DNA of 44,733 bases from positions 1-44,733 of the IMG/VR virus record IMGVR_UViG_3300007539_000041; one strand, written 5' to 3'. Position numbers and translations under genes: made by a program. The stretch's first letter is position 1. Every line of letters begins with the position of its first letter. This DNA comes from a virus. Below the pieces are notes generated by a model. The model had not been told where the DNA came from, searched no databases, and saw nothing but the letters and a program-made list of their open reading frames with translations. Positions 8,062-17,667 of the stretch are shown here, piece after piece.

Positions 8062-11000
8062 TGGCACTAGATATAAAAGATAGTAATATCTTCAATGCAC
8101 CCACTAACCCATATTTAATTGACACCAGCCCAACTGACGGGCATAGAATATATACTGCAATTACGACAGAAGACACTTCTGTTGCGATTACTGGTTGGGG
8201 CGGAACTATTACAGAAAATTCTAATCTAAATACAACGAAGGGATTTAGAATCAAATGCTATGATTCATTGACCACGACAGGGATTAGGTTTAACCCTACT
8301 GCTACAAACTTAACAGATAATGACTTTTTTGTTCTGATTTATTCTGATAAGCCTTATCAACATCACTTTGCTAAAATTACTGAAGTTTTAACAGAAGACG
8401 AATATGGTGATGCCTTTGAATTTGAACCAAAGTTAGGAAATGAAATCCCAAAAGATACCAAGTTCATTATTTTCCAAATGACCAAGAATGGGAGCGTTGT
8501 TGCCGTCTCAATGGGCATGCTCCAAGATGATAGTTTGGGTTCTGCATCAAATGATTTTGAAGGGGAGTTATGGAGAAGAATGGCAGTGGCAAGGCCACTA
8601 TTTTATTTCCCCGCAAGAGAAAGTAATCTTGATGGCATGGATAAATCTAATGAGTTGAACCATAATCGCAAGTTTTATGCTATGAGGGAAAGCGGTACAG
8701 CCAACAGTTATACGCTATCAAATGCAGATAACTGCCAAGTTTTTACAACCATGCAAGACTTTGGTAAGTCTGTTGTAGATTACAGCAGGTTCTCATACAA
8801 GATAAAATTGACTGATAAATTAAGAGACTTGGATGCGGCACAAGTAGCAAGTCCAAGCACTTCTGCAACTAACGAAGGGACGATTGTTTCAGCAGATGAT
8901 ACTGACTATAACGACAGCCATTTTAATGCAAGAAGAATTGCCGATGATGTAATCACTTCTCCTGTTTTTACCGGCCCTCTAAGATACCTAAGTTATGATT
9001 TTTCTCCGACAAAATCAAATCTACTTTACAATGTTTATGACCACAACAATACAGAATCCATTGACGGGAAAGGTGGTTTTGCAGAAACATCAGTTATTGA
9101 TAACGGAAGAATTATGCCAAGAAAGGTAAAAGAGTTTGACGCATACCGTGTAAGACATACCATCCATACTGGGGATATGAATGAGTTCTTTGCTTTAAAG
9201 ACAACATACAATTCTTCTACTTCTGCCACAGTATTTTCATTCAATACTGAGTATGATTTGGGAACCGTATTGAACACAGGTGATGAAGTCAAAATTGATG
9301 ATGAGATTTTGATTGTGAAGACTATCGGTTCGCTATCGGGAACAACTCAAGCCCTCACCTTTGAGAATGACACTTCAAACCCCTATGCAAGAACCGAGAG
9401 CGAAGGGGAATTTACCGCACAATCAATCACCCCCTCAAGTGGTGCAACGCTCCACAGGCGAGCATATAACGCCAAAGACGGGACACTTATGCTTGACACC
9501 ACACTACTTAACGGCAGGTTCAGTAAAATGTATCTGTCGTTCACTTCTTTAAATCACAATGAAAGATTTGCCACTATTACTGCTTGCGATGCCACTAAGG
9601 GAATGATTACTCTTTTGTTTAGTGATGCTTCTTATAACACCAATCCGTTGAGTTTTGCTCAAGGAGAATACAGATTACACATTGAAAGGTTCAATGGAGA
9701 AATTGAAAATATTCAAAGTAAAAAGGAAGATGGTCAGACCATTATGGAAATTCAGGGGAGAGACAAGTTTAATAAGTTGCTTTCTCCAGTTGTGAATTTA
9801 AACAGTTTGTTTAGTGAAGATATTATTTATTCTACAAATAGCCCGTATAATAAATTGGGAAATGTTAGAAGTGCTTCAACATTTACCATAACACTAGGAC
9901 AGGAAACTTGGCAAACAACAATTCCTTGTGATTCTAGCAATACTGGGCCTAACTTTGATAATTTTCCGATAGTGGGAACAAAACTATTTACTGCTAATGG
10001 GTATGTTGGAGAGGTTCTCACTTCCAGTCTTTATTCTCATGGAGGTGGGGCAGCAAGACAATATACCATTACTCCTGCTTTAACTGAAGCAAACTCAGAA
10101 GCAATCTATATGGACATTGAGAAAAATTATGTTCTCTCAAAAGCACTAGGTTCTTCTCACCTTGCTACGAATAAACCCTCTTCTCTTACAGGAGCCGCTA
10201 ATAAGGGATTAATTTTTACATCAGGAAACAAAATCACAATGTCAAGCGGTGCTGAAAGTGATTCTTTAGTTTCAAGTAGTGCAAATGCAAGTGCTGGTGC
10301 AATTGGATATGCAATTAATAAACCATCATCTATTTCAAATGACTTTGCTTTCCAAGCGTTATTAAAAGACGAACATGGAAGCGCAGGGTCATCCTCCTTT
10401 GATACGGTAAATACTTTGATTGATTTTGAGGTGGTTTCTACTTCAAAGAAAGATAATATAACTCAAATAGAACTTGCACCATATATTCCCATTACTTTAG
10501 GAAGAAAAACAAACTATTTCACAGATACTAGTGAAATGACATTTACAGAAGTTGGGACTATTACTGCCTTTAGCAACATTAATGATAGGTATTTTGAAAC
10601 TACAAATACTAATGCTTATTCACTTTTATTGGGAGAGCCTCTCTTTGTAGGAACTTCCAAGACATTTGTAGGTTTAGTTTTTGATATTGTTCATTTAACC
10701 ACAACAGCGGCGGCAAATACTAGAATAGCATTAGATAGAACAATCGTAGATTTATCTACTGGAAATACGATTTACAAAGCAGCAAAGCCGACAAATGACC
10801 TTGTTTTAGTGAATGGTTCTCATTTATGGGGAGGCAAAATATTAACTTCGCCGCATCTTAAATTCTTAAATTCTCAAATTGTTCCCTTAAATATTGAAAG
10901 CACAACTATTGCAGGAGACAACAGTAGTAGATTCGGCCAAGCATACTATAAAACCCACGGTGTTTCATTTGGAAATTTTGGTTTAAATAAGCCGCTTGTT

Positions 11001-14000
11001 TTTGACTTAGGAAAGAAAATACCCAACTTATACGCAAATAAATCTAATTTTAATTATTATGCTAGCGCATATAATTTTAAACCCAATACAGGGTCAAGCA
11101 ATATAAACAACACAGATAAGACTGACTCTTCTTATAGGGTTTTGCCACCGCATCAAAGAGGCTTAACTAGCCCCTACGGTTCTAATTTAAACAATGTAAG
11201 AATACACACCGATGGAATTGAAACAAAAATGCAGAACCAATTTACTAACGAAATGCAAATACAAGCAAGATACACAGACATAGATGAATCTAATGCAAGG
11301 CTATTTTTGTATATCAATAGCGATATTTTGCCTTATACTGCTTTACGAGAAGATAGTCTTTTACATGAAACATCTAATGCTATAACTAAAAATATTCTAA
11401 ATTACAATCTATTTCTTTTGGAAAATAATAAAACAAAGGACTCTTCTATTGAGTCGGGTAATAGACTGCTTTTAAATGACAATTCCTTTCAAACCATCGG
11501 GTTTAGCACAGAAGAAGATATTTCTCAACTAAAAAGGTTTGGCTTAATGCGACTAACAGAATTATGTGTAGACTTCATGTTTAATCCTGTTAATCCAGAA
11601 AAAAGAATTAAGAAAAAATATGAAAATATTTTTAGTAGGGAATTTAAAACTTATGCAATCACAAGCGTTGGGACAATTAATACAATTAGTGGGGCTGCTA
11701 TGGCTTTTACAGGAAGTGTTTCTTTAACAGATGGCGACTATTTGGTTGATGAAAATGGACTATTTCTTGGAATTGTAGATACAACACAAACTGCTGCATC
11801 CCACGCATTTAAATCAAATGTTATATTAACCAATAATGGGTCTAAAGCGACTTCTGCCTTTAAAGTGGTATCTACTGACAACAATATAAAAGGCAGAGGT
11901 AATAAAGACTCTTTTAGCGAATTAGCGTCAAATGAATTACATCCACTTAAATGTTGTATTATCCCAGAAGGTAGCACTTATGGGGGAGATTCTGGCGATA
12001 AAGCAAATGGAATATCGTTAGTATCAAATCAAGAAATTACTTTGCCCCTTGCTTTTACCTCAGACTTAATGGGCCTTTCAGCAGATGTGTCTAGTGATTT
12101 TAGACCCTTTACTCATTTAATAACACATGATTATGGAAAAGCGCATAGTGGACTTATAGGGGTTGTTTTAGATAGATTTGATATTGAGGATGGTGGGGAA
12201 AGCAAAGCAGAAAGCGGGAATACTACACAAGTCTTGAAAGGTGTCGCTGGAGGAATAAACTTCAACTCTATGTTCCATGCCGCTTTATCCTCTGATAAGC
12301 ATTTCAAATCATTTGATTATCCTTCAGACACTTCCGAAGGATTCACAACAGCAAGACCATATGAAGTGGACGGTGCTTATATGGCATTTAAGCCTAGACT
12401 TTGGGTTGATTCTGGTAATTATTCTACTGCTACAATTACTTCGTCTTCTGGTAATTTGCATAAAAATGTTATTGATGTGGAAACTAGCAGTTTAGATAAC
12501 AACTTTTTAAAATTCATTGATTTAACTGGTTGCTATTTAGTGCCAGAAGAGGGAGTAGATATTGATGGAACCAGTATTACAAAAGGCACAGAATTTTTAT
12601 CAAAGAGTATGAATGGCGCAACTCCCTCTACTTCAGGCACTCCTAAGTTAATACACATTTATTCTCATGAAATTTCTAATTCAAATGATAAAGACCATCA
12701 TTTAATTTGTGATGAGGCTTTAGTTAATGACACCCCTTACAGAATATTGCAGCCTAACCAAACTTGCTTATATGATTTTATGCCAGAAAAAATATTTTTG
12801 AATACTTTGTCTTCGGAATATACTAAAATGGCGAATGAGAATAAAGTGTATGATATGGAAAATCACTATCACTATAAGGAATCAAAAGACATATCAGGAA
12901 ACACTAATTATAGGGACGATGCTGTATTATCCATGTTTGTTGCCATTGACCTAAACAATAAAAGCAGTGATGGAAATGTTATTATCAAATCACCTAATAA
13001 TTTCGTCAATAATCTTCTTCCTGCTGGAGACTACAATATGTTGTTTAGTGATGGAGAAAACTCCGAAAAAATTTCAATACGAGCAGATAAAGATGACCAA
13101 ACATCAGGAATTAACTTAGGTTCTCTTACCTTGTCCAAAGGATTTAATGGACAAGGTATTGTTTCTATTTCGGAAACTTTTACCCTTTTATCAAATGAAG
13201 AATTAAAAATTAACCCAACAAGAGCCTGTATTGGTTCTACTGTTAGCGTTGGTCTTGAAGGTGAAGACCTTATCAATGAATTACTTGAGCAAGAAGGAAT
13301 TGAATTCACAACTACTTCGACGGACACACCGATGTATTTAGCACCCAACTATCAAGGCGTAGATTTGTATTCTGCAATCCGATATATTCTTGATAGAAAG
13401 GATATGAAACTTGTTGAGGAAAATGATGTGTTCAAGATTATTCCCGAAGATGAAGACTCCCTAAGAACAAATATTACTATTGACGACAGCGACGAATTCC
13501 TTATCATTGACTTTGATAAAGTATCTACCCTCTTTGATTTCTTCAATGAAATTAATGTTTATGGGAATGCTCACAAAGCAGTTCGTAAAGACATTCGCTC
13601 AATTCAAAAGAGGGGAAGAAAGACCTTAGAAGTTGTAGATAATACTCTACTAACTCAAGAAGAAGTGGATAAGCGAGCCACTAAACTCTTAAGGATTCAT
13701 TCTCGCCTCAATCAAAAGTTATCTTTTACTTTACACAGTAGGGGTATTGCTCAAGTAAGAGTCGGAGATATTGTAAATGTCTCTATCCCAAGAGAAAACA
13801 TTGAGATGAACGAATACATTGTTTTGGAAATGGAACATCAATTGACTGGCTTTATCAAACTACAACTTGGCCGATACAGCAAGGACTTGTCTGATGTCTT
13901 CTCCGAATTGTTGATTTCCAGTAAGGAAACGAAGGCGGCATTGAGAAGCAACGACTTAAGCACACAGGAAGTCTCCTTTAATTTCCTTGACACAGTGGAC

Positions 14001-14153
14001 ACCAAAGAGATTAAATTGTTGGTTCGGAAGAGAAGTGCGGGAGGCGCAGGTCGGACTCTCGGCTTTGGGACAGCGTTAGGATTTACTACTCCTTTAGGAT
14101 TTACAGGTGGGGCAATCACAATTACTGATTTAGTGGAGGAAGATTTAGCATGA
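8061..14153 (+). CDS. Giant tail protein, baseplate hub/tip-like (2030 aa)
   Basis: This is the largest gene in the window. The long middle part (about residues 200-1650) is Ser/Thr/Asn-rich beta sequence and contains short repeats of a 'hFDxGxxFTIGQETW' kind only loosely, so I name no repeat. The C-terminal 330 residues change character: DRKDMKLVEENDVFKIIPED, then INVYGNAHKAVRKDIRSIQK and RIHSRLNQKLSFTLHSRGIA with VGDIVNVSIP. That region resembles the hub (gp27/late-control D type) domains of tail tips. A NIQSKKEDGQTIMEIQGRDKFNKLL segment near residue 555-580 is similar to a hub OB-like domain. The gene is coupled to neighbours by TAATG and ATGA overlaps. It probably forms the tail tip with host-contact domains inserted in the hub. 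Confidence 0.6.
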   Translation: MALDIKDSNIFNAPTNPYLIDTSPTDGHRIYTAITTEDTSVAITGWGGTITENSNLNTTKGFRIKCYDSLTTTGIRFNPTATNLTDNDFFVLIYSDKPYQHHFAKITEVLTEDEYGDAFEFEPKLGNEIPKDTKFIIFQMTKNGSVVAVSMGMLQDDSLGSASNDFEGELWRRMAVARPLFYFPARESNLDGMDKSNELNHNRKFYAMRESGTANSYTLSNADNCQVFTTMQDFGKSVVDYSRFSYKIKLTDKLRDLDAAQVASPSTSATNEGTIVSADDTDYNDSHFNARRIADDVITSPVFTGPLRYLSYDFSPTKSNLLYNVYDHNNTESIDGKGGFAETSVIDNGRIMPRKVKEFDAYRVRHTIHTGDMNEFFALKTTYNSSTSATVFSFNTEYDLGTVLNTGDEVKIDDEILIVKTIGSLSGTTQALTFENDTSNPYARTESEGEFTAQSITPSSGATLHRRAYNAKDGTLMLDTTLLNGRFSKMYLSFTSLNHNERFATITACDATKGMITLLFSDASYNTNPLSFAQGEYRLHIERFNGEIENIQSKKEDGQTIMEIQGRDKFNKLLSPVVNLNSLFSEDIIYSTNSPYNKLGNVRSASTFTITLGQETWQTTIPCDSSNTGPNFDNFPIVGTKLFTANGYVGEVLTSSLYSHGGGAARQYTITPALTEANSEAIYMDIEKNYVLSKALGSSHLATNKPSSLTGAANKGLIFTSGNKITMSSGAESDSLVSSSANASAGAIGYAINKPSSISNDFAFQALLKDEHGSAGSSSFDTVNTLIDFEVVSTSKKDNITQIELAPYIPITLGRKTNYFTDTSEMTFTEVGTITAFSNINDRYFETTNTNAYSLLLGEPLFVGTSKTFVGLVFDIVHLTTTAAANTRIALDRTIVDLSTGNTIYKAAKPTNDLVLVNGSHLWGGKILTSPHLKFLNSQIVPLNIESTTIAGDNSSRFGQAYYKTHGVSFGNFGLNKPLVFDLGKKIPNLYANKSNFNYYASAYNFKPNTGSSNINNTDKTDSSYRVLPPHQRGLTSPYGSNLNNVRIHTDGIETKMQNQFTNEMQIQARYTDIDESNARLFLYINSDILPYTALREDSLLHETSNAITKNILNYNLFLLENNKTKDSSIESGNRLLLNDNSFQTIGFSTEEDISQLKRFGLMRLTELCVDFMFNPVNPEKRIKKKYENIFSREFKTYAITSVGTINTISGAAMAFTGSVSLTDGDYLVDENGLFLGIVDTTQTAASHAFKSNVILTNNGSKATSAFKVVSTDNNIKGRGNKDSFSELASNELHPLKCCIIPEGSTYGGDSGDKANGISLVSNQEITLPLAFTSDLMGLSADVSSDFRPFTHLITHDYGKAHSGLIGVVLDRFDIEDGGESKAESGNTTQVLKGVAGGINFNSMFHAALSSDKHFKSFDYPSDTSEGFTTARPYEVDGAYMAFKPRLWVDSGNYSTATITSSSGNLHKNVIDVETSSLDNNFLKFIDLTGCYLVPEEGVDIDGTSITKGTEFLSKSMNGATPSTSGTPKLIHIYSHEISNSNDKDHHLICDEALVNDTPYRILQPNQTCLYDFMPEKIFLNTLSSEYTKMANENKVYDMENHYHYKESKDISGNTNYRDDAVLSMFVAIDLNNKSSDGNVIIKSPNNFVNNLLPAGDYNMLFSDGENSEKISIRADKDDQTSGINLGSLTLSKGFNGQGIVSISETFTLLSNEELKINPTRACIGSTVSVGLEGEDLINELLEQEGIEFTTTSTDTPMYLAPNYQGVDLYSAIRYILDRKDMKLVEENDVFKIIPEDEDSLRTNITIDDSDEFLIIDFDKVSTLFDFFNEINVYGNAHKAVRKDIRSIQKRGRKTLEVVDNTLLTQEEVDKRATKLLRIHSRLNQKLSFTLHSRGIAQVRVGDIVNVSIPRENIEMNEYIVLEMEHQLTGFIKLQLGRYSKDLSDVFSELLISSKETKAALRSNDLSTQEVSFNFLDTVDTKEIKLLVRKRSAGGAGRTLGFGTALGFTTPLGFTGGAITITDLVEEDLA

Positions 14154-14488
14154 TTACAGATGAATTAAAAACATTGATTGCCACACATATCAAAGATAGC
14201 CTCTTTGATACCGCAGAAGTCGGTCTTGGAGGAAATGCCACAAGCCCAACCGCTACCGATTTAGATGTTCCTTTATCCGCCGCTACCACATTAACAATTA
14301 CAAACTCCACATTAAATGTTATTGAGGTAAAAGTATCAGTAGCGGGTAGCGCAATTCAAGGTCAAGTTATTCGTGAGGTTGGTTTATTTAATGCTGGCAG
14401 ATTAGTATATAGAGCCAACTTTCAAGGAGTTGGCCCATTTTCCACAACAGAAACACTAGAACTGTTTATATTGTTGGAGGTTGAGTAA
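14150..14488 (+). CDS. Tail-tip accessory / fibre attachment protein (112 aa)
   Basis: The start overlaps the stop of the giant tail gene (ATGA). The protein has an N-terminal helix (ITDELKTLIATHIKDSLF) followed by a small beta domain with VGLGGNATSPTATDLDVPL and VIREVGLFNAGRLVYRANF. The latter pattern ('vxExGLFna...l..R..f') is seen in small tail-collar/baseplate proteins of phages and archaeal viruses. It likely connects the tail tip and the fibre encoded next. Confidence 0.5.
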   Translation: MITDELKTLIATHIKDSLFDTAEVGLGGNATSPTATDLDVPLSAATTLTITNSTLNVIEVKVSVAGSAIQGQVIREVGLFNAGRLVYRANFQGVGPFSTTETLELFILLEVE

Positions 14489-14489
14489 T

Positions 14490-16217
14490 ATGGTAAGTAA
14501 TCCGAACTTTTACGGGCAAAGCACACACGGAACGCCTAATCAAATTGAAGATGGTGTAGATTTTCCTCATACAGGGATTATTAAAGCCCTTTCAGATGGT
14601 TTAGGTCAAAACTATGCAATTAGTGGTTTTGACATTACTATTGATAGCGCAACACAAATTGATGTTGGTGCAGGAGTTATTTTCCGTGATGGTAAAAGAG
14701 TCGCAGTTTCAGCAGTTTCTAATTTAACATTGAGTTCAACATATACGAATGGTTATCATTTACTAATTGCTAGTAGTGCTTCTTCTCCTGTTTTAACGAT
14801 AAGAAACCCTACTGCGGCGGATAAGGTCGCTCAATATACGGCAGGAGATACTATTATTGCAGTTATTACCCATAACGGAACTGCAAATGTAGGTATTCAA
14901 TATCTTACTGTTAATAAAACTGAAAATTCTTTAAGCCTTGGCTATAATAATTCAGGATATACTGAAACAGGAACCTTAACTGCTGATGCCAATGGAATTA
15001 CAATGACAGGATTACATAAACTAGATACTTTAACAACGGCAACTGCACATGGAACGAATAGTAAAGTTTTAATTCAAGATGGTGCTAACGGTGAGGAAAT
15101 TAGAACCATTACTGCTCAATCTATTGCTGACCTTGCACCACAGGGAGATATTACTGGCATAACTGCTGGAGCGGGCTTAACTGGAACTGATTTGACCGGC
15201 CCTGTTCCTACATTAAATGTAGAGGTAGATGATTCCACCATTGAAATTAATTCGGACGCATTGAGGGTAAAAGATGATGGAATAACTTATGCTAAAATTC
15301 AAAATGTTTCTCAAACAAATGTTGTTCTTGGAAGAGATACTGCGGGCGCGGGCGTTATTGAAGAAATAGGTGCTACTGCTTTAGGCACAATGATTGGAGA
15401 TACATTACAAACTATAACTACTCGTGGTGCTACTACTGCTATTGGTATCACCAATAATGGATATAGACACTACCAAATTCCATTACCAGCCGCAGGTTTA
15501 ACCGATTTAACGGTTGGTGCGCCCCCTGTGTTTAGTCATTATTACATTAACGCTAATGCTGCGTTAGTGGTGGGAACAAACGGACAAGTTATTACAATCA
15601 AAAATATAGACACCAACCCTATTTTAATTACACATGCAACAGCGTTTGAAGGAGGTATTGCTTTTGCTAAAGACCAAAGACATACGGCTCCCGACACCAT
15701 TACTTTAGAAAGTCTTGAAACAATAAGGCTTCAATATTTGTTAGATTCAGCAGGTGTTCCTACCGCTACTTGGTATATTACTGAAACTGATACTGGGGGA
15801 ACTGCTGGAATTGCTAATGTTGTAGATGATACAAGTCCTCAATTGGGCGGTAATTTAGATGTTAATAGTAATAAAATTACTGGAACTATTGTTTTTGATG
15901 GTGATGTTAATATTGAAGCAGGACATACATTAAGAACAACCACTTTACCCGTTGTAGATATTAACTCCGACCCTAACCCGTTAGTCTTAGATACTCACGC
16001 AGGGAGATATTTATTGTGTAGTTCAAATATTACCTTACCTGCTACTTCAACACAAGGCGACCAATACTTTTTGCTTAACGATTCAGGAAGCAGTATTAGC
16101 ATTTTAAGAAACGGAAATAACATAAATGGGGCGGCTAGCGATGCAACTTTAACCGCATATAAGGGTGCTACATGTATTGCTATTGGCTCAAATAATTGGA
16201 TTGTATTAGGTGTTTGA
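14490..16217 (+). CDS. Tail fibre protein (575 aa)
   Basis: ATG at 14490 is chosen because GGAGG lies 9 bases upstream inside the previous gene; a TTG at 14481 is less likely. The N-terminal 150 residues carry a conserved-looking fibre head (MVSNPNFYGQSTHGTPNQIE, then VGAGVIFRDGKRV). The middle has the GDITGITAGAGLTGTDLTG segment and 'NVEVDDSTIEINSDALRVKD', a motif that recurs in marine phage tail fibres. The C-terminus is a beta domain ending NGNNINGAASDATLTAYKGA, like a capping/knob domain. It should mediate cell attachment. Confidence 0.7.
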   Translation: MVSNPNFYGQSTHGTPNQIEDGVDFPHTGIIKALSDGLGQNYAISGFDITIDSATQIDVGAGVIFRDGKRVAVSAVSNLTLSSTYTNGYHLLIASSASSPVLTIRNPTAADKVAQYTAGDTIIAVITHNGTANVGIQYLTVNKTENSLSLGYNNSGYTETGTLTADANGITMTGLHKLDTLTTATAHGTNSKVLIQDGANGEEIRTITAQSIADLAPQGDITGITAGAGLTGTDLTGPVPTLNVEVDDSTIEINSDALRVKDDGITYAKIQNVSQTNVVLGRDTAGAGVIEEIGATALGTMIGDTLQTITTRGATTAIGITNNGYRHYQIPLPAAGLTDLTVGAPPVFSHYYINANAALVVGTNGQVITIKNIDTNPILITHATAFEGGIAFAKDQRHTAPDTITLESLETIRLQYLLDSAGVPTATWYITETDTGGTAGIANVVDDTSPQLGGNLDVNSNKITGTIVFDGDVNIEAGHTLRTTTLPVVDINSDPNPLVLDTHAGRYLLCSSNITLPATSTQGDQYFLLNDSGSSISILRNGNNINGAASDATLTAYKGATCIAIGSNNWIVLGV

Positions 16218-16219
16218 TT

Positions 16220-17182
16220 ATGTTCGGTGGTTCCTGCGCTCAACAAAAAGTGTTGTCTAACGCTTATTCATTACAAACAATTAAGGACAAATATGATACC
16301 GGAAGCGAAGTCCCCTATGGGAGAAATTTTAATTTTACAGAACAAAACAATGGTTGGCAGACTGGAATTAGAGTGTTTGGGCAGGACATGTTTATTTCTA
16401 ATAGAGGAAATAATAATTCATTTGATAGCGATAGCGTGTTTTTGCATAAACTTAAGATTGTAAATTCAAATGGAACATACGACCAGCGTTTAACTATTAG
16501 TAGCGGAAATGCAAATTTTACTTCCATTGATGGTTTTGATTTGGCTAATGGAACTAATTTGCTTATTTGTGGTTTTCATAGTAATAGTATAAAGAGTGCA
16601 ACTCTCGCTACTCCATATGATTTGTCTTCTACATTTACAATAACTGGGACAAAAACCATAACTACGGGCATGAGAGGTTGTTCTTGGGGGAATGGTGGAA
16701 ATAAGTATTTTGTGGTGTATCACGACCAATTGAGGCAATTTACTACTTCAACACCCTATGAAGTAGCAAGCGGAGATACAGAAGGAACATCAAAAACTCT
16801 TTCTTTAACAGCGGCAAGTGATATTTCTTTTAGCGATGATGGTCTTACAGTTTGGATTTCGGAACACGATGGAAACCTGCACCAATTTACCCTATCCTCC
16901 GCTTGGGACACTACTACAATCGGTTCTCAAATTACTGTTGATACCGCTACCTTTTACGGGAATGAAGGGTCAAGTCCAGCAAGAAGTTCCTCCGCCACGG
17001 GAACAACTCAATGGATATGCGGCATGTATTGGAACGATGATGGAACGAAACTGTATGTTAATTCTCTTTGGGGGATGACTGATACGAGCGAAGTAGTGGG
17101 AAGTCCAGCCCCTACAAATGTTATAGGAGAGGGTGGAAGTAGAACAAATACATTTGCTGTAATAGAATATTCCGTGGGTTAA
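16220..17182 (+). CDS. Beta-propeller-like receptor-binding protein (320 aa)
   Basis: ATG at 16220 follows the fibre stop by two bases. The product has repeated blade-like units, each with a 'dDGlxxwi/yv...hQFTLSsawdtt' pattern: LRQFTTSTPYEVAS, ISFSDDGLTVWISEHDG with LHQFTLSSAWDTTT, and WNDDGTKLYVNS. Comparable 'DGTKxYv..QYtLst.yD' repeats occur in marine viral proteins and predict a propeller. It is the last large structural gene and likely binds the host surface. A single Cys near the N-terminus (GGSCAQQ) is notable but no lipobox is evident. Confidence 0.6.
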   Translation: MFGGSCAQQKVLSNAYSLQTIKDKYDTGSEVPYGRNFNFTEQNNGWQTGIRVFGQDMFISNRGNNNSFDSDSVFLHKLKIVNSNGTYDQRLTISSGNANFTSIDGFDLANGTNLLICGFHSNSIKSATLATPYDLSSTFTITGTKTITTGMRGCSWGNGGNKYFVVYHDQLRQFTTSTPYEVASGDTEGTSKTLSLTAASDISFSDDGLTVWISEHDGNLHQFTLSSAWDTTTIGSQITVDTATFYGNEGSSPARSSSATGTTQWICGMYWNDDGTKLYVNSLWGMTDTSEVVGSPAPTNVIGEGGSRTNTFAVIEYSVG

Positions 17183-17186
17183 TTTC

Positions 17187-17291
17187 ATGATATTTTATTT
17201 ATTTCTATTAAGTTTTGCATTTGGCTTTGTTATAACTTGGTTCGCAATTGAACCAGAAAAAAGCACGACTATTTGGCTCTACAAGAAATAA
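17187..17291 (+). CDS. Single-TM microprotein at the end of the structural operon (34 aa)
   Basis: The ATG lies four bases after the propeller-gene stop. Residues 2-20 form one hydrophobic segment (IFYLFLLSFAFGFVITWFA) followed by a polar EPEKSTT tail and a basic end WLYKK. Size and place (last gene of the late operon, next to the terminator) would suit a holin-like or pinholin-like peptide, but no sequence signature proves this. A leader TTAATTTC gives only a weak ribosome-binding site. Confidence 0.45.
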   Translation: MIFYLFLLSFAFGFVITWFAIEPEKSTTIWLYKK

Positions 17292-17354
17292 GTTTTTCAA
17301 ACGAATAGAATTTTGCGTTAGTTTCGGCCTAAAAATTGGCATAAAAAAAAGCGT

Positions 17355-17379
17355 CGGGAGGGGAATCACTCCCCTCCCT
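17355..17379. terminator. Bidirectional terminator hairpin between convergent operons
   Basis: GGGAGGGGA (17356-17364) pairs perfectly with TCCCCTCCC (17370-17378) over a 5-base loop. An A8 run (17343-17350) lies on the left and TTTGTTTTCTTT on the right, so both strands see a GC-rich stem followed by a U-rich tract. It sits exactly where the + structural genes and the - replication genes converge. The TGA of the final - strand peptide (17366-17368) lies in its loop. Confidence 0.85.
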
Positions 17380-17518
17380 TTGTTTTCTTTGACCAAATGC
17401 CAAGGCATAGCCTACATTCCCACAAAAGGGCTTGACTATCCGAGCCTAAATAGAACCCTTTCATTCTTCTTGCGATGGTTTTTTCACCGCAATATGGGCA
17501 TTTTTGCTTAAGTCCCAT
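17366..17518 (-). CDS. Zn-ribbon microprotein (50 aa)
   Basis: This is read on the - strand from ATG at 17518 to TGA at 17366. It begins MGLKQKCPYCGEKTIARRM and continues to WECRLCLGIW, giving two CxxC pairs at Cys8/Cys11 and Cys35/Cys38, a typical zinc ribbon. The start overlaps the stop of the upstream membrane peptide (TGATGG), indicating coupling. It is the last gene of the long - strand operon; its stop codon lies in the loop of the terminator hairpin. Binding target unknown (nucleic acid or protein). Confidence 0.65.
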   Translation of the reverse strand: MGLKQKCPYCGEKTIARRMKGFYLGSDSQALLWECRLCLGIWSKKTKGGE

Positions 17519-17667
17519 CACTTTCCGCCCTTATCGTCAGACATCAAACGCTTCATGTATTCTTCAACGCTTTCATCGGTGATAGAAGTACCACCGAATG
17601 CGGCAAAGAATAGAAGCATAAGAACGCCAACGAAAAAGATTAAAGAAAACCAATCCCATGTCGTCAT
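17518..17667 (-). CDS. Single-TM microprotein (49 aa)
   Basis: The ATG at 17667 overlaps the stop of the exonuclease gene (TAATG), with GGAGGTGAG upstream as ribosome-binding site. Residues 5-24 form a hydrophobic span (DWFSLIFFVGVLMLLFFAAF) and the remainder is polar and charged, ending SDDKGGK. It is a membrane peptide of unknown function; a holin-like or membrane-anchor role is possible. The strong ribosome-binding site and precise overlap make it a credible gene. Confidence 0.65.
   Translation of the reverse strand: MTTWDWFSLIFFVGVLMLLFFAAFGGTSITDESVEEYMKRLMSDDKGGK

Noticed and set aside
16490-17188. Minus-strand frames opposite the propeller gene
   Set aside because: They lack ribosome-binding sites and plausible composition; the + strand gene has repeats and coupling that explain the region.
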